Below, one piece after another: positions 17,643-29,106 of a stretch of DNA of 64,000 bases. This DNA is from Streptomyces sp. NBC_01454 (lineage in GTDB: Bacteria; Actinomycetota; Actinomycetes; Streptomycetales; Streptomycetaceae), in assembly GCF_036227565.1 (NCBI RefSeq), contig NZ_CP109460.1:5642001-5706000 (forward strand), given 5' to 3'. The notes below the pieces were generated by a model, which had not been told where the DNA came from, did not search any database, and worked only from the letters and a program-made list of their open reading frames with translations. Every line of letters starts with the position of its first letter. Position 1 is the stretch's first letter. The position numbers and the translations under genes are program-made.

Positions 17643-18008
17643 ATGAGCGATGCCGCACCCCTGGACCCCGAAGACCGCAAGATCATCACGCTCGCGCGCT
17701 CGGCGCGGGCCCGCAACGGCGTGCCCGAGGGCGCGGCCGTCCGCGACGAGACCGGCCGCACCTACGTCGCCGGCACCGTCGCCCTGGAGTCGCTCCGGCT
17801 CAGCGCGCTGCAGACGGCCGTCGCCATGGCCGTCGCCAGCGGCGCCACGTCGCTGGAGGCCGCGGCCGTGGTCACCGACGCCGAGCACGCCGCCGACGCG
17901 GACCGCGCGGCCGTACGGGACCTCGGCGGCCCCGCGACGCCCGTCCTGGTCGCCGGCCCCGACGGCACCCTGCGCGGCACCGTCCCGGCGGGCGGGCCGC
18001 AGTCCTGA
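17643..18008 (+). CDS. Cytidine deaminase-like protein lacking the zinc and catalytic residues
   Basis: 121-residue protein matching the cytidine-deaminase fold found next to era in streptomycetes (LDPEDRKIITLARSARARNGVPEGAAVRDETGRTYVAGTVALESLRL). The enzyme would need Cys-Ala-Glu, with the zinc Cys and proton-shuttle Glu, at the start of the next helix. Here the text reads SALQ (near residue 55), and there is no PCxxC later; the whole protein has no Cys. It therefore cannot bind the catalytic zinc and is probably a non-catalytic relative (structural or nucleoside-binding). The ATG at 17643 is chosen over an upstream in-frame ATG because the family text begins with it. It precedes era by 118 bases. 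Function unknown. Confidence 0.8.
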   Translation: MSDAAPLDPEDRKIITLARSARARNGVPEGAAVRDETGRTYVAGTVALESLRLSALQTAVAMAVASGATSLEAAAVVTDAEHAADADRAAVRDLGGPATPVLVAGPDGTLRGTVPAGGPQS

Positions 18009-18126
18009 GCCCCCGGAGCGGACAGGACGGCAGCAGGGCGGCCCGCCGGCGCCGGAGAGCCGCCCCCGCCGGGCACCCGGGGCCGGGTGGTCGGAGCCGA
18101 GCCCGGGATCGGGGAGAATGGGCGCC

Positions 18127-19065
18127 ATGAGCGTTCGTACAGAGTCCTCCGCCGCGCATCGCGCCGGCTTCGCCTGCTTCGTCGGCCGCCCCAATGCGGG
18201 CAAGTCCACCCTGACGAACGCTCTCGTCGGCACGAAGGTGGCCATCACCTCCACTCGCCCGCAGACCACCCGGCACACGGTGCGCGGCATCGTGCACCGC
18301 CCCGAGGCCCAGCTGGTCCTCGTCGACACCCCGGGCCTGCACAAGCCGCGCACCCTGCTCGGCGAGCGGCTGAACGACGTGGTCCGCACCACCTGGTCCG
18401 AGGTCGACGTGATCGGCTTCTGTCTGCCCGCCGACCAGAAGCTCGGCCCCGGTGACCGCTATATCGCCGCCGAGCTGGCCGGCATCAGGAAGACCCCCAA
18501 GGTCGCCATCGTCACCAAGACCGACCTGGTCGACTCCAAGGCGCTGGCCACCCAGCTGATCGCCATCGACCAGCTCGGCAAGGAGCTGGGCATCGAATGG
18601 GCCGAGATCATCCCGGTCTCCGCCGTGGGGGACACCCAGGTGTCGCTCCTCGCCGACCTGCTCGTCCCGATGCTCCCCGAGAGCCCGCCGCTCTACCCCG
18701 AGGGCGACCTCACCGATGAGCCCGAGCAGGTCATGGTCGCCGAGCTGATCCGCGAGGCCGCGCTGGAGGGCGTGCGCGACGAGCTGCCGCACTCCATCGC
18801 CGTCGTCGTCGAGGAGATGCTGCCGCGCGAGGACCGCCCCGCCGACAAGCCCCTCCTCGACATCCACGCCAACGTCTACATCGAGCGCCCCAGCCAGAAG
18901 GGGATCATCATCGGCCCCAAGGGCAAGCGCCTGAAGGAGGTCGGCACCAAGTCCCGCAAGCACATCGAGGCACTGCTGGGCACCCCCGTCTTCCTGGACC
19001 TGCACGTCAAGGTCGCCAAGGACTGGCAGCGCGACCCGAAGCAGCTCCGCAAACTGGGGTTCTGA
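18127..19065 (+). CDS. era: GTPase Era
   Basis: 312-residue GTPase that binds the 3' end of 16S rRNA and aids 30S assembly. G motifs: G1 GRPNAGKST, G2/switch I TRPQTTRHT, G3 DTPGLHKP, G4 TKTDLV, G5 VSAVG. The C-terminal KH RNA-binding domain is present (QKGIIIGPKGKRLKEVG). The start is ATG at 18127. It follows the phoH-ybeY-CNNM block, as usual for actinobacteria, with the MFS/regulator pair and the deaminase-like gene between. It converges on the NRPS operon. Confidence 0.96.
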   Translation: MSVRTESSAAHRAGFACFVGRPNAGKSTLTNALVGTKVAITSTRPQTTRHTVRGIVHRPEAQLVLVDTPGLHKPRTLLGERLNDVVRTTWSEVDVIGFCLPADQKLGPGDRYIAAELAGIRKTPKVAIVTKTDLVDSKALATQLIAIDQLGKELGIEWAEIIPVSAVGDTQVSLLADLLVPMLPESPPLYPEGDLTDEPEQVMVAELIREAALEGVRDELPHSIAVVVEEMLPREDRPADKPLLDIHANVYIERPSQKGIIIGPKGKRLKEVGTKSRKHIEALLGTPVFLDLHVKVAKDWQRDPKQLRKLGF

Positions 19066-19120
19066 CCCCGCGCCGCCCTCCGGGGCCGGTCCGGCCCGGC
19101 CCGTGCCAGGTGTAGTGCCC

Positions 19121-19160
19121 GGTGCGGTGGCGGACGGTCCACGACCACCACCGCCGCACC
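19121..19160. terminator. Weak hairpin between era and the NRPS operon
   Basis: GGTGCGG (19121-19127) can pair with CCGCACC (19154-19160), with a possible short inner stem. No U tract. It is the only candidate for ending either converging transcript. Confidence 0.35.
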
Positions 19161-19178
19161 CGCGCAGCGAGCCGGCCG

Positions 19179-22100
19179 TCAGCGTTCCTCGGGTCCTGAC
19201 AGGTCGATGTCGTGGACCGGGATGTCCGGGGTGGCGGCGGCCGTACGCAGCAGCCGCGTGAAGCGGGTGCACAGGGCCTCGACGGTGGACCGGTCGAACA
19301 GCTCGGTCCGGTATTCGACCACCCCGTCGAGTCCGCGACAGGTGCCGTCGGCGTCCCGCCGCTCGAACAGGCCGAAGGTCAGGTCGAATCCGGCGGAACC
19401 CCTGCCGACCAGGTCCACCGTGGCGGACAGGCCCGGCAGCTCCAGCCTCTCGGGGAGGGAGGGGGTGAGAACCAGCAGCACCTGGAACAGGGCCCGGCCG
19501 AACACGGCCTGCCCGCTCGCCGCCCGCCGTGGCCCCTGCGCCTCCACGACCAGGTCGAAGGGCACCTCCTGGTGGGCGAAGGCCCCCAGATCGGCTTGTG
19601 TGACCCGGCCGAGCAGCTCACGGAAGGTCGGCTCTCCCGAGGTGTCGGTGCGCAGTACGAGCGTGTTCACGAAGAAGCCGACGAGGCCGTCGAGCTCCGC
19701 GTCCGCGCGGTCGGACACCGCCGTGCCGATCGGGATGTCCGTACCCGCGCCGAGGCGGGTGAGCAGCGCGGCCAGTCCGGCGTGCGCCACCAGGAAGAGG
19801 CTGGCCTGCTCGTCCCCGGCCACCTCCAGGAGCTGGCGGTGTACGTCTGCGGGGACGGTGAAAGCCACCGTGTCGCCGGCGCTGTGCGCCGGGCGCCCGG
19901 ACGACGCCTGCTCCGTACGGTCGGCGGGTAGCGGGATGCGTTCCGGCAGACCGGTCAAGGTCTTGTCCCAGTAGGCGAGTTGACCGGCCCGCAGGGCGCT
20001 GGGCTCGTCGTCGGCGCCGAGCAGTTCACGCTGCCACAGGGTGAAGTCGGCGTACTGCATGGGCAACGGCGACCAGCCCGGGGCGTCACCGTTGGCGCGG
20101 GCCCGGTAGGCGGTGCCGAGGTCGTCCAGCAGCGGCCGCAGCGAGGCGCGGTCGCAGGCGATGTGGTGGAGCAGCAGGAGCAACGTCTGTCCGCGCGAGG
20201 TCTCGGTGGTGAAGAGGACCGCGCGCAGGGGAAGTTCGCTCTCCAGGCGGAAGGGGCGGCCGGCCGCGGCGCTCAACGCGTCCGGCAGCTGGTCCGGGGC
20301 GACGGGTTCGACCGTGAGCACCGGGCGCGCGGCCGTGACCGGCAGGATGTGCTGGACCGCCTGGCCGTCCCGCTGCTGGATGAGGGTGCGCAGGGTTTCG
20401 TGCCGGGCCGTGAGGTCGCCCAGGGCGGCACGGAGCGCCTCCTGGTCCAGCTCGCCGTCCCAGCGCAGCACCAGGGGAACGTTGTAGGTGCTGTCGGGGC
20501 CGGCGAGCTTGTGCAGGAACCAGAAGCGCCGTTGGCCGAAGGAGAGCGGGACCGGCTCGGCGCCCCGGTCCTCGGCCAGCGGAAGGCGGAGGACGGGCCG
20601 GGGCCCCGATGCCACCGAGGTGTCGCCCGGATGATCCCTGTCGCCCAGATGAGCGGCGAGCCCGGCGACGGTCGGGTGGACGAAGACGTCCCTGACATCC
20701 AGCTCCGACCGGGCGCCGAGGCCGGCTCGGCGCACCAGGGTGACCAGCCGTGTCGCCCGCAGGCTGTCGCCCCCGAGGTCGAAGAAGTCGTCGTCGGCGC
20801 CCACCTGCTCCACGGCGAGCAGGTCGGCGTACAGCCCGGCCAGTGCGGCTTCCAGCGGCGTGTCCGGGGCGCGTGACGGCGTGTGCGCGCGGGAGTGGGG
20901 GGACGGCAGCGCCGCCCGGTCCAGCTTCCCGTTGGGGGTGAGCGGCAGCCTGTCGAGCGGGATGAACAGGGACGGGACCAGATGCGCCGGAAGCCGCCCG
21001 CGCAGCCATTCCCGCAGCCGGGCCAGAGCCGGCCCGGGATCGTCCGCCGCCGCCTCGCGGGTGAGGACGACGTAGGCCACCAACCATGCGGCCCCGTCGG
21101 CTCCCTGACCGCCGTCCGCCCTGGTGCGGGCCGGACCGTGCGGAACACCGGAGCTCGCCAGCACGGCGCCGCCCGCCACGCCGGGGGCGGCCAGCAGCGC
21201 CGCCTCGACCTCGGCCGGTTCGATCCGGAAGCCACGGATCTTGACCTGGTCGTCCGCCCTGCCGAGATACTCCAGTGAGCCGTCCCGACGGGCGCGTACG
21301 AGATCGCCCGAGCGGTACAGCCGGGACCCGGCGGGGCCGAACGGGTCGGCCACGAAGCGTTGCGCCGTCAACGCGGAACGGTGCAGATAGCCCCTGGCCA
21401 CACCGGAACCCGCGACATACAGCTCACCAGCCACCCCGGGGGGCACCGGGCGCAGCTGGTTGTCCAGTACGTACAGCCGGGTGCCGGCAAGGGCCTTGCC
21501 GATCGGGACGACCCGCGCCCTACCGTGGTCGTGGTCCAGGTCGAGCCGGGTCGACAGGACCGCGGTCTCGGTGATGCCGTACATGTTGACCAGGACGGGC
21601 GCGGAGTCCTGGTGCCGCTCGTACCAGGAACGCACGACGGCAGGGGAGAGCGCCTCACCACAGAAGATGACCCGGCGCAGGGCCAATTTCCGCCCCTGCT
21701 CCGGCTCTTCGGCGTCGGCCTGCTCCAGCGACCGGAAGGCGGAGGGCGTCTGGTTGAGCACCGTCACACGTTCCCGCACCAGCAGGTCGAGAAAGGCGCG
21801 GGGGGAGCGGCTCACCTCGCGGGGAACGACCACCAGCCGGCCACCGTGCGCGAGGGCGCCCCACATCTCCCACACGGAGAAGTCGAAGGCACAGGAGTGG
21901 AACATCGTCCAGGTGTCGTCGGGGCCGAAACCGAACTCGGCGGCTCCCGCCCGCAGCAGTGCCACCGGACCGCGGTGCGGGACCACCACGCCCTTGGGGC
22001 GGCCGGTGGATCCGGAGGTGTAGATGACGTAGGCGGGATGGTCGGGCGTCAGCGACCCCGTGCGGTCCGCGTCGGTCAGGTTGGCGTCGCTGTCCGTCGC

Positions 22101-23906
22101 GTCGGCTTCGCTCGTCGCCGACGCGGTCGCGGCCGTGGCAGCTCCCGTCGGGTCCGTCCCGGAGAGCACGCATACCGGCTGGGCGTCGGCGAGGATCCGC
22201 TCCGTGTGCTCCGGCGGCCATCCCGTGTCGAGCGGGAGGTAGGCCGCGCCGGTCTTGGACACCGCCAGGATCGCGGTGACCACGTCCTCGGAGCGGGGGA
22301 GCAGGACGGCGACGGTGCGTTCGGGTCCTGCGCCGCGCCGGATCAGCGTCCTGGCCAGCCGGTTGGCGCGCGCGTTGAGCTCGGCATAGGTGAGCTGCCG
22401 GTCGCCGTGGCCGACCGCCGGGGCCTGCGGAGTCAGCGCGGCCCAGTGTTCGAACAGCTCGGGGAGGGTACGGGGCGAGGGGGGTGCGGGTGTGCCGAGG
22501 CGCGGTACGAGCAGCCTGCGTTCGTCCGGTGCCAGCAGATCCAGCTCGCCGACGGGGCGACGGGGTTCGTCGATCAGCTGGTCGAGCAGGCGTACGCAGC
22601 GGTCGGCCTCGGCGGCGACCTCCTCGGGCTCGTACCGCCCGGCCTCGGCGTGCACCTCCACCATCAGGCCGGCCCGGCCGTGTTCCGGCCTGATCATGAC
22701 GGAGAGGTCCTCCACCGCGCCGGTGTTGAGCTGTCGGAGGGTCATCGGCCGCCCGGCGAAACTGCGGCCGAAGCTGAAGGGGACGATGTTCGCGGTCAGT
22801 TGGTACGGCGCGTGCGCGGACCTGGTGAAGCCGAGGTCACGGCGGAGGTCCTCGTACCGGTAGCGCTGGTGGTCGAGGGCGAGGGTGGTCGCCTCGCCGA
22901 CGGTCCGGATCAGTGCGGCGGTTGACCGGCGCGGGTCGACCGGTACCCGCAGCGGGAGCACGTTCGACGCGGCACCGGCCACGACGCCCGCCGTCTTGGG
23001 GGTGCGGCCGGCGACCGGGAACCCCACGACGACCTCATCGCCCCCGCCGGTGCGGGCATGATCCAGCAGGACGGCGGAGGCGGTCGCCACCACTGTCCAG
23101 GGGACGTCGAGCGCGCGTGCATGTGCGCGGAGGGCGGCCACCCGGTCCTCGGGCATCCGGCACGCACCGCGCACCGGTGCCCCGCCCGTCCGGCCGATGC
23201 CTGTCCGGCCGGGTACGTCCCGGCCGGGTGCGGCGGGCCGGGACATACCCGGCCGGACGGCTCCCGGCCAACCGGCCATCCTCGCCGTCCAGAACGCACG
23301 GTCGGCCTCGAAGTCGGGCGTGGAGCGGTAGGCCCGCTCGGCGTTGAGCAGGGTGTCCAACGGCACTTGGTGGCCGGGCTTCGGGGACTCGCCGCGCTCC
23401 AGCGCCGCGTAGATCTCGCCGAGCCGTCGGGCGAACAGCGCCAGGCCGAAGCCGTCCACCACCAGGTGGTGGACGAGCAGATACCAGCACACCCGGTCCT
23501 CGGCGAGGCGCAGGAACGCGGTCCTGAACGCCGGACCGTTCTCCAGGTCGAGCGGGCGGGGGAGGTCCGCCCGCATCCAGTCCAGCGCGGCGGCCATCGG
23601 TGCGGGTTCCCGCTGGAGGTCGACGACCGGTATGTGCCAGGCGGGGAGGGGGCCGGCCCATTGCCTCGGCTCCCCGGAGGCGGTGACGGCGAACCGGGAC
23701 CTGAACGGCTCGGTCTCCGTCACGGCGAACCGGAAAGCCGCCTCGTACAGCTCCGGATCGAGATCTCCGGCGATCTCGAACGCACTCGCCAGTTGGTAGC
23801 GGACCGGAGACGCCAGCTGCTGCGCCAACCAGATCCCGTGCTGCATCGTGGTGAGCGGCATCGACGGGTGATCCGCCGAGTGCACATGCTCCGGCTCGTT
23901 CCTCAC
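19179..23906 (-). CDS. Non-ribosomal peptide synthetase, C-A-T-C
   Basis: 1575 residues, last gene of the operon. Domains: C (about 15-445; active-site motif HHLVVDG, His146-His147, intact), A (about 465-980; [29 protein letters not shown]), T (LGGDS, Ser1048), then a second C (about 1110-1570; HHIACDR, His1247-His1248, with Gly replaced by Arg). The ten-residue pocket read by eye is D-F-W-N-I-C-M-V-L-K, nearest to the threonine code but changed at two places, so Thr or a relative is a guess. Ending in C with no A behind it, the protein must hand over to a module lacking its own C; the A-T protein of this operon fits. A low-complexity segment interrupts the first C (about residues 210-247). 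GTG start, seven bases after the upstream stop. Confidence 0.9.
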   Translation of the reverse strand: MRNEPEHVHSADHPSMPLTTMQHGIWLAQQLASPVRYQLASAFEIAGDLDPELYEAAFRFAVTETEPFRSRFAVTASGEPRQWAGPLPAWHIPVVDLQREPAPMAAALDWMRADLPRPLDLENGPAFRTAFLRLAEDRVCWYLLVHHLVVDGFGLALFARRLGEIYAALERGESPKPGHQVPLDTLLNAERAYRSTPDFEADRAFWTARMAGWPGAVRPGMSRPAAPGRDVPGRTGIGRTGGAPVRGACRMPEDRVAALRAHARALDVPWTVVATASAVLLDHARTGGGDEVVVGFPVAGRTPKTAGVVAGAASNVLPLRVPVDPRRSTAALIRTVGEATTLALDHQRYRYEDLRRDLGFTRSAHAPYQLTANIVPFSFGRSFAGRPMTLRQLNTGAVEDLSVMIRPEHGRAGLMVEVHAEAGRYEPEEVAAEADRCVRLLDQLIDEPRRPVGELDLLAPDERRLLVPRLGTPAPPSPRTLPELFEHWAALTPQAPAVGHGDRQLTYAELNARANRLARTLIRRGAGPERTVAVLLPRSEDVVTAILAVSKTGAAYLPLDTGWPPEHTERILADAQPVCVLSGTDPTGAATAATASATSEADATDSDANLTDADRTGSLTPDHPAYVIYTSGSTGRPKGVVVPHRGPVALLRAGAAEFGFGPDDTWTMFHSCAFDFSVWEMWGALAHGGRLVVVPREVSRSPRAFLDLLVRERVTVLNQTPSAFRSLEQADAEEPEQGRKLALRRVIFCGEALSPAVVRSWYERHQDSAPVLVNMYGITETAVLSTRLDLDHDHGRARVVPIGKALAGTRLYVLDNQLRPVPPGVAGELYVAGSGVARGYLHRSALTAQRFVADPFGPAGSRLYRSGDLVRARRDGSLEYLGRADDQVKIRGFRIEPAEVEAALLAAPGVAGGAVLASSGVPHGPARTRADGGQGADGAAWLVAYVVLTREAAADDPGPALARLREWLRGRLPAHLVPSLFIPLDRLPLTPNGKLDRAALPSPHSRAHTPSRAPDTPLEAALAGLYADLLAVEQVGADDDFFDLGGDSLRATRLVTLVRRAGLGARSELDVRDVFVHPTVAGLAAHLGDRDHPGDTSVASGPRPVLRLPLAEDRGAEPVPLSFGQRRFWFLHKLAGPDSTYNVPLVLRWDGELDQEALRAALGDLTARHETLRTLIQQRDGQAVQHILPVTAARPVLTVEPVAPDQLPDALSAAAGRPFRLESELPLRAVLFTTETSRGQTLLLLLHHIACDRASLRPLLDDLGTAYRARANGDAPGWSPLPMQYADFTLWQRELLGADDEPSALRAGQLAYWDKTLTGLPERIPLPADRTEQASSGRPAHSAGDTVAFTVPADVHRQLLEVAGDEQASLFLVAHAGLAALLTRLGAGTDIPIGTAVSDRADAELDGLVGFFVNTLVLRTDTSGEPTFRELLGRVTQADLGAFAHQEVPFDLVVEAQGPRRAASGQAVFGRALFQVLLVLTPSLPERLELPGLSATVDLVGRGSAGFDLTFGLFERRDADGTCRGLDGVVEYRTELFDRSTVEALCTRFTRLLRTAAATPDIPVHDIDLSGPEER

Positions 23907-23913
23907 GGAGTGT

Positions 23914-26900
23914 TCACCGACCCCTTCCGTGGTCCTGGACGGCCCACTGTTCGACGAGGACGCGGCCGACGTGGCCGAGCGCGGCGGGGTGTCCCATCTC
24001 CATGTGCGTGCAGTCGACCGGCAGGACCTCCAGCGACCCCTTGATCAGCGGGCGCCACAGGCCGAGCGCGGTCTCGGGCGGGTGGTCCCGCGCGGTGAAC
24101 ATCACGGCGTTCCCGCCGAACGGGCGAGGCCGGTGCAGGTTGGCGACCCGCGCGATGTTGGTGAAGGTCCCGGCCAGCGCGGCGATCCGCTGCTCGTCGA
24201 ACGAGGCCAGCAGTCCCTCCTGCGCACGGGTGATCTCCACCAAGCGCGGATACGTCAGCGACTCGCCCGCCCACAGGGAGGGGTCGTAGCCGAAGAATTC
24301 CAGGAGCATCGCGAGGACATCCCGGCCGGCGACCGAAACCGGCGCGGCCTCGGCCGAGGCCGCGGCCGCGGCCACGGCGTCCGCGCCCGTGGGGTAGGCA
24401 TCCAGGATCGCCAGCGTCTCCACCGACTCGCCGTTCTCCTCCAGCTGCACCGCCATCTCGTGGGCGACCACCCCGCCGAAGGACCAGCCGAGGAGGTGGT
24501 AGGGGCCCGTGGGCCGGACGGACCTGATCTGGTCCAGGTAGTCCGCCGCCATCTCCCGCAGGGACGCCGGCAGCACTTCGGGGCCGTCCAGGCCCCGGGC
24601 CTGCAGGCCGTACACCGGCCGGTCGGCGCCGAGCGGCGAGGTGAGTCCCGCGTAGCACCAGGAGAAGCCCACCGCCGGGTGCACGCAGAACAGCGGCGCC
24701 TTGTCGCCCGACTCCCGCAACGGCAACAGGACCCCGTTCTCGGTTTGTTCGGACGTCTCCTGGATGTCCTGCCACCTGGTGCTCGCGGTGTCGTCGCGCG
24801 CCTCGGGCGGTGCGGCCCTCAGCGGGACCTCCCCGACACCGGCGACGGCCTCCGGGCTCTTCGTACGGTTCGTCCGGCGCACGGCCCGGGCCAGCGCGCT
24901 GACCGTCTTGTGCTCGAAGACGTCCTGCGGGGTGAGGACGAGACCCACCCGACGCAGTCGGCTCACCAGCTGGATCGACATGATGCTGTCGCCGCCGAGG
25001 TCGAAGAAGCTGACGTCCGTGGCGACGTCGGGAAGCTGGAGCACCTCGCGGAACACCCGAGCCAGCTGCTCCTCCCGTGCCCCGTCGGCGGCCGGCTCCG
25101 TGCCGGCGGCCGTCCCGGGGATCGGCTTCGGCGGCTCCTGTGCGACCGGCGGGCCGGCCGTCGGCGGCCGGACGCCCGTCGGCGGCTTCTCGCGGTCGAG
25201 CTTGCCGCTGCCCGTACGCGGCAGCGCGGTGGCGGTCGTCAGCTCGGCCGGGACCAGATGTGCCGGCAGGCGCTCGGCCGCCCAGTCCCGCAGCGCGTGG
25301 TGGCCGGGGAGGCGGGCTCCCTCCGCGGGCACCAGGAATGCCACGAGTCGGGCGTCGCCACTCGTCCCCTTCCGTACGCAGGCCATGACCTCGGTGACGG
25401 CGGGGTGCCGGGCGAGCACCGCCTCCACCTCGCCGAGTTCGATGCGGAAGCCGTTGACCTTGACCTGGGCGTCCGCACGGCCGAGGAAGTCGAGCTGGCC
25501 GTCGGGGCGCCACCGTGCCAGATCGCCGGTCCGGTACATCCGCTCGCCGGGCGGGCCGAAGGGGTCGGCGACGAAGCGCTCCGCGCTCAGCCCGGCCCGG
25601 CGCAGATATCCCCGGGCAAGGCACTCGCCCGCCAAGTACACCTCGCCCTCGCGGCCGGCCTCCACCTGCTGGAGTGAGCTGTCGAGTACATAGGCGCGCA
25701 CGTGGGCCGGCGGCCGTCCGATGGGGGGCGCGCCCTCCGTCGCAGGGCCCTCGCCCGTCGAGGCAGGGTCGTGGACGGTGGCCGCGGTGGCATAGACGGT
25801 GGCTTCGGTGGGCCCGTACAGGTTCAGCAGCCGGGTGCCGGGCATGCTCTCCCGGATCCGCGCGGCGAGGGAGGCGGGGAGTGTGTCACCGGCCATCGAG
25901 AGCGTGGTGGCCGACACCTCGAGACTGCCGGTCTCCATCAACTGGGAGAACACGGAGGGGACGGCGCACAGCAGACCGCCCGACCAGCGTGGCGGATCGC
26001 TGTCGAGGAGCGACAGCAGACTGCTGACCACCTCGACGCTGCCGCCGCCTGCCAGCGCGGGGAAGATCTCGGCCACCGACACGTCGAAGCTGAAGGAGGA
26101 CGCCGCCAGTGTGTGTGCCAACGACTCGGCGCCGAACTCGGCGGTCACCCAGTCCACCAGCGCGACCACACCACGATGCGGCACCACGACCCCCTTGGGC
26201 GTACCACTGGAGCCTGAGGTGTAGATGACGTACGCCGGATGCGAGGGGTGCAGCGGCTCGGGGCGGTCGGCGTCGGACGGGGCCGTGGGGGAGCGGCGCT
26301 CCAACTCCTCGGCGATCGCGGGGTCGTCGAGCCGGATGGTCATGGTCGACCGGCTCGCGCCGTCCGCCATGTCCGTGCCGGTGTCGGTCAGCACACAGCA
26401 GGGTTCCGCATCCTCGATCATGAAGCGGAGCCGCTCGGCCGGGTAGCCGGGGTCGAGCGGCAGGTACGCGGCGCCGGTCTTGAGCACCGCGAGCATCGCC
26501 ACGAGTGTCCCGGCGGACCGGGGGAGCAGCAGCCCGACGACCGACTCCGGTCCGGCACCCCGGTCGAGCAGGAGCCGGGCCAGCCGGTTGGCGCGCTCGT
26601 GGAGTTCCGCGTAGGTGAGCTTGTCGTCGGCGCCGATGACGGCGACCGCGTCGGGGTGGCCCCGGGCGGCGCTCTCCAGAAGGTCGGTGAGCGTGCGGCC
26701 GGTGGCTCGGGTGGCCGTGCCGCTCGTCCAGGAGCGAACGGCCGCCCGCTCGTCCGCCGCCAGCAGGTCGAAGGTGCCCAGCGGGCGCCCCGGGGCGGCC
26801 ACGGCCAGGGGCAGCAGACGCCCGAAACGCTGTGCGTGCGCGTCGAGTTCGGCGGGGGAATAGCGATCCGCCGCGCCGCTGAAGACGACCCGCAGCCGCT

Positions 26901-28116
26901 GGTCCGCGGGGTCGTCGTCGAGTACGACGCGGAGGTCGTGGACCGGGTCGGGCGCCAGATCGTGGACCACCGTGGCCAGCGCACCGAACCGCACGAGGGT
27001 CCCGGGGGTGCGGATGTCGGCGATCGGGCCGAACAGCCGGGGCCGCTCCCCCGGCGCCCCGGCCCCGCGGCACACCTCCCGGTGGCCCGGCCGCCGGTGC
27101 CTGACCGCCTCTCGCGACTCCCGGGCGACGTCCTGGACGAGTGCGGCGAAGGTGGCGCCGGACCGTACCGTCAGCCGGAGCGGCACGAGGTACTCGCTCG
27201 CGTCCGGGACACGTCGGCTCACCCGGCTCGGCCGGCCGTCCACCGGCATGCCGATCACCAGGTCCGTGGCGCCGCTCAGCCGGTGGGCGTAGGCCGCCAC
27301 GGCGGCGGACAGCACCGCCCGTGCCGGCACACCGCCGTAGCGGGCGGTGGCACGTACGCGTGCGGTGTCGGTGGTGCCGAGCGTCACCGGGCGGGAGCTC
27401 ACCGGTGCCCGCAGCCCGTCGGCGTCCCGGGCCGGAGCGGACGCGAAGGTCACCGGCTCGGGGAGGTCGGCGAGCCGCCGCTGCCACTGTGCGCAGTCGG
27501 CTTCCTGTGGGGGAGATCCGGCGTACCCGGCCGCTGCCGGGGCCCGTTGGGTCCGGGTGGCCAGCGCGCCGTCAGCGGCCGGGCGGCCTTCTGTGAGCGC
27601 CGTGTACACCTCGGAGACCCGACGGGTGATCAGCGCACAGCCGAAGCGGTCGACAACGGCCCGGTGGTGCCCGTGGAACCAGTGGTGGCGGTCCGGGCCG
27701 AGCCGCAGCAACGCCTGGGTGGAGCAGGGCTGCCCGGTCTCCTCGGTCTCCTCGCCGTCCCGTGCGCGCTCCGCCACCCGCTTGAGCGCCGCGCGTGTCC
27801 ATGCCTCGGCCGCGCCCCGCGGGTCCGCCTCCGTGCTCAGGTCCACCACGGGCAGCGGCAGGTCGTCCGAGATCTCCAGGGCGGGCAGTCCGTCCGGACC
27901 CTCGCCGGCGAAGCGCACCCGCAGTGCGGCGGCCTCGGCCACGACCTGGGCGACCGCCTTGCCCAGCACGGTGAGGTCCAGGTCGCCGTGGATCTCCACG
28001 AGCTGGGCGGTGTGGCTGCCGGGAGCGGCGGGCCCCGAACCGGAGTGTCGTAACGCACGCCAGGCGTCCTGTCCGGCGGCGGACATGTCAGTGGGCGCGC
28101 CCTGGCGGTCAGCCAC
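23914..28116 (-). CDS. Non-ribosomal peptide synthetase, C*-A-T-TE (releasing module)
   Basis: 1400 residues. The N-terminal condensation-like domain (about 10-440) has a disturbed active-site motif: HHRAVVDR (His150-Asp156) instead of HHxxxDG, with an extra residue between His pair and Asp and Arg for Gly. It is probably inactive or altered. A domain about 470-960 ([30 protein letters not shown]); pocket read by eye D-V-A-C-S-A-L-V-Y-K, no match I know. T domain LGGDS with Ser1044. C-terminal type I thioesterase with GWSFGG (Ser1212), so this protein releases the product although it is not encoded last. GTG start at 28116 with GGGAGGAA in front, overlapping the upstream gene by 8 bases. Codon 22 is TTA, a rare bldA-dependent leucine codon. 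Confidence 0.9.
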   Translation of the reverse strand: MADRQGAPTDMSAAGQDAWRALRHSGSGPAAPGSHTAQLVEIHGDLDLTVLGKAVAQVVAEAAALRVRFAGEGPDGLPALEISDDLPLPVVDLSTEADPRGAAEAWTRAALKRVAERARDGEETEETGQPCSTQALLRLGPDRHHWFHGHHRAVVDRFGCALITRRVSEVYTALTEGRPAADGALATRTQRAPAAAGYAGSPPQEADCAQWQRRLADLPEPVTFASAPARDADGLRAPVSSRPVTLGTTDTARVRATARYGGVPARAVLSAAVAAYAHRLSGATDLVIGMPVDGRPSRVSRRVPDASEYLVPLRLTVRSGATFAALVQDVARESREAVRHRRPGHREVCRGAGAPGERPRLFGPIADIRTPGTLVRFGALATVVHDLAPDPVHDLRVVLDDDPADQRLRVVFSGAADRYSPAELDAHAQRFGRLLPLAVAAPGRPLGTFDLLAADERAAVRSWTSGTATRATGRTLTDLLESAARGHPDAVAVIGADDKLTYAELHERANRLARLLLDRGAGPESVVGLLLPRSAGTLVAMLAVLKTGAAYLPLDPGYPAERLRFMIEDAEPCCVLTDTGTDMADGASRSTMTIRLDDPAIAEELERRSPTAPSDADRPEPLHPSHPAYVIYTSGSSGTPKGVVVPHRGVVALVDWVTAEFGAESLAHTLAASSFSFDVSVAEIFPALAGGGSVEVVSSLLSLLDSDPPRWSGGLLCAVPSVFSQLMETGSLEVSATTLSMAGDTLPASLAARIRESMPGTRLLNLYGPTEATVYATAATVHDPASTGEGPATEGAPPIGRPPAHVRAYVLDSSLQQVEAGREGEVYLAGECLARGYLRRAGLSAERFVADPFGPPGERMYRTGDLARWRPDGQLDFLGRADAQVKVNGFRIELGEVEAVLARHPAVTEVMACVRKGTSGDARLVAFLVPAEGARLPGHHALRDWAAERLPAHLVPAELTTATALPRTGSGKLDREKPPTGVRPPTAGPPVAQEPPKPIPGTAAGTEPAADGAREEQLARVFREVLQLPDVATDVSFFDLGGDSIMSIQLVSRLRRVGLVLTPQDVFEHKTVSALARAVRRTNRTKSPEAVAGVGEVPLRAAPPEARDDTASTRWQDIQETSEQTENGVLLPLRESGDKAPLFCVHPAVGFSWCYAGLTSPLGADRPVYGLQARGLDGPEVLPASLREMAADYLDQIRSVRPTGPYHLLGWSFGGVVAHEMAVQLEENGESVETLAILDAYPTGADAVAAAAASAEAAPVSVAGRDVLAMLLEFFGYDPSLWAGESLTYPRLVEITRAQEGLLASFDEQRIAALAGTFTNIARVANLHRPRPFGGNAVMFTARDHPPETALGLWRPLIKGSLEVLPVDCTHMEMGHPAALGHVGRVLVEQWAVQDHGRGR

Positions 28117-29074
28117 GGTCGGTTCCTCCCCGCGCGATGAGGTGCTGTGGCGAGTACGGGTAGAAGCCGCTGCCCGACTTGCGTCCCACGTTGCCTTCGG
28201 CGACGAGACGGGCCAGCAGGGGGCAGGGCCGGAAGCGGTCCTCGCCGGTATGCCGGCGCAGCACCTCCAGCGAGTCGGCGATGGTGTCGAGACCGATGAG
28301 GTCGGCCGTGCGCAACGGCCCCATGGGGTGACCGAAACAGTCCTGGAAAATGCGGTCCACGGTCTCGGCGTCGGCGGTTCCCTCGCCCAGCACGGCGGCC
28401 GCTTCGTTGAGCGTCAGCATCAGCACCCGGTTCGTGACGAAGCCGGGGGCGTCGCGCACCACGAGGGCGTGCTTACCGATGCGGGCGAGGAATGCCTCCG
28501 TGCGCTCCAGGGTGAGATCGCTGGTCTCCGGCGCGCGGATGACCTCCACCGCGTCCTTGAGCGGCGCCGGGTTCATGAAGTGGGTGCCGATGACGAGGTC
28601 GGGGCGGCCGGTGAAGGACCCGAGGCGACTGACCGGGATGCACGAGGTGTTGGACGCGAAGATCGCCTCGGCCCCGCAGATCCGGTCCAGCTCGTGGAGG
28701 ATTCCCTGCTTGATGTCCTCGTCCTCCCGGGCGCACTCCACCACCAGGAGAGCGGCCGCCATGTCGGCGAGCTCGGCGGACCAGGTCACGAGGGACTCGG
28801 CGCGGGACGCGGGCGCGCCCGCCTGCGCCTGCCGGGACCCCCGGCGCAGCAGCGTGGCCGTCCTGATCCCGGCGCGGAGCCGGGCCGGCCCCGAGGCCAG
28901 CGCCGCGGGGTCGTTGTCGACGACGACCACGGGGTGGCCGGCTTCGGCGAAGCACTGCGCCACACCGATCCCCATCGTGCCCGCGCCGACGATGCCCACC
29001 ACCGACCCGGCCGGCACGGTCTGCGCGGCCTGCGCGGCCTGCGCGGTCTGTTGAACGTCTGTCTGATCGCCCAC
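28109..29074 (-). CDS. 3-hydroxyacyl-CoA dehydrogenase-like enzyme of hydroxymalonyl-ACP formation
   Basis: 321-residue NAD-dependent dehydrogenase of the 3-hydroxybutyryl-CoA dehydrogenase family (FkbK/ZmaG-like role). The Rossmann loop is [17 protein letters not shown] near residue 20, with NAD-selecting Asp at VVVVDND. The catalytic His region is [10 protein letters not shown], and the substrate part [17 protein letters not shown] is typical. In methoxy- and hydroxymalonyl pathways this enzyme oxidises glyceryl-ACP at the 3-hydroxyl. It is separated here from its three partners by two megasynthase genes but is in the same operon. GTG start at 29074 with AAGGAGA in front; the preceding AQAAQAAQ stretch comes from a small DNA repeat. 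Pathway role is inferred from the gene set. Confidence 0.85.
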   Translation of the reverse strand: MGDQTDVQQTAQAAQAAQTVPAGSVVGIVGAGTMGIGVAQCFAEAGHPVVVVDNDPAALASGPARLRAGIRTATLLRRGSRQAQAGAPASRAESLVTWSAELADMAAALLVVECAREDEDIKQGILHELDRICGAEAIFASNTSCIPVSRLGSFTGRPDLVIGTHFMNPAPLKDAVEVIRAPETSDLTLERTEAFLARIGKHALVVRDAPGFVTNRVLMLTLNEAAAVLGEGTADAETVDRIFQDCFGHPMGPLRTADLIGLDTIADSLEVLRRHTGEDRFRPCPLLARLVAEGNVGRKSGSGFYPYSPQHLIARGGTDRG

Positions 29075-29106
29075 TGTTGCAGGTCTCCTTCGTCGGCCGG
29101 GCCGCG

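Noticed and set aside
28350..29054. Plus-strand open frames antisense to the NRPS operon genes
   Set aside because: Many long antisense frames exist through 19-40 kb. All have Ser/Arg/Pro-rich shadow composition and no motifs, while the minus-strand genes show complete families.
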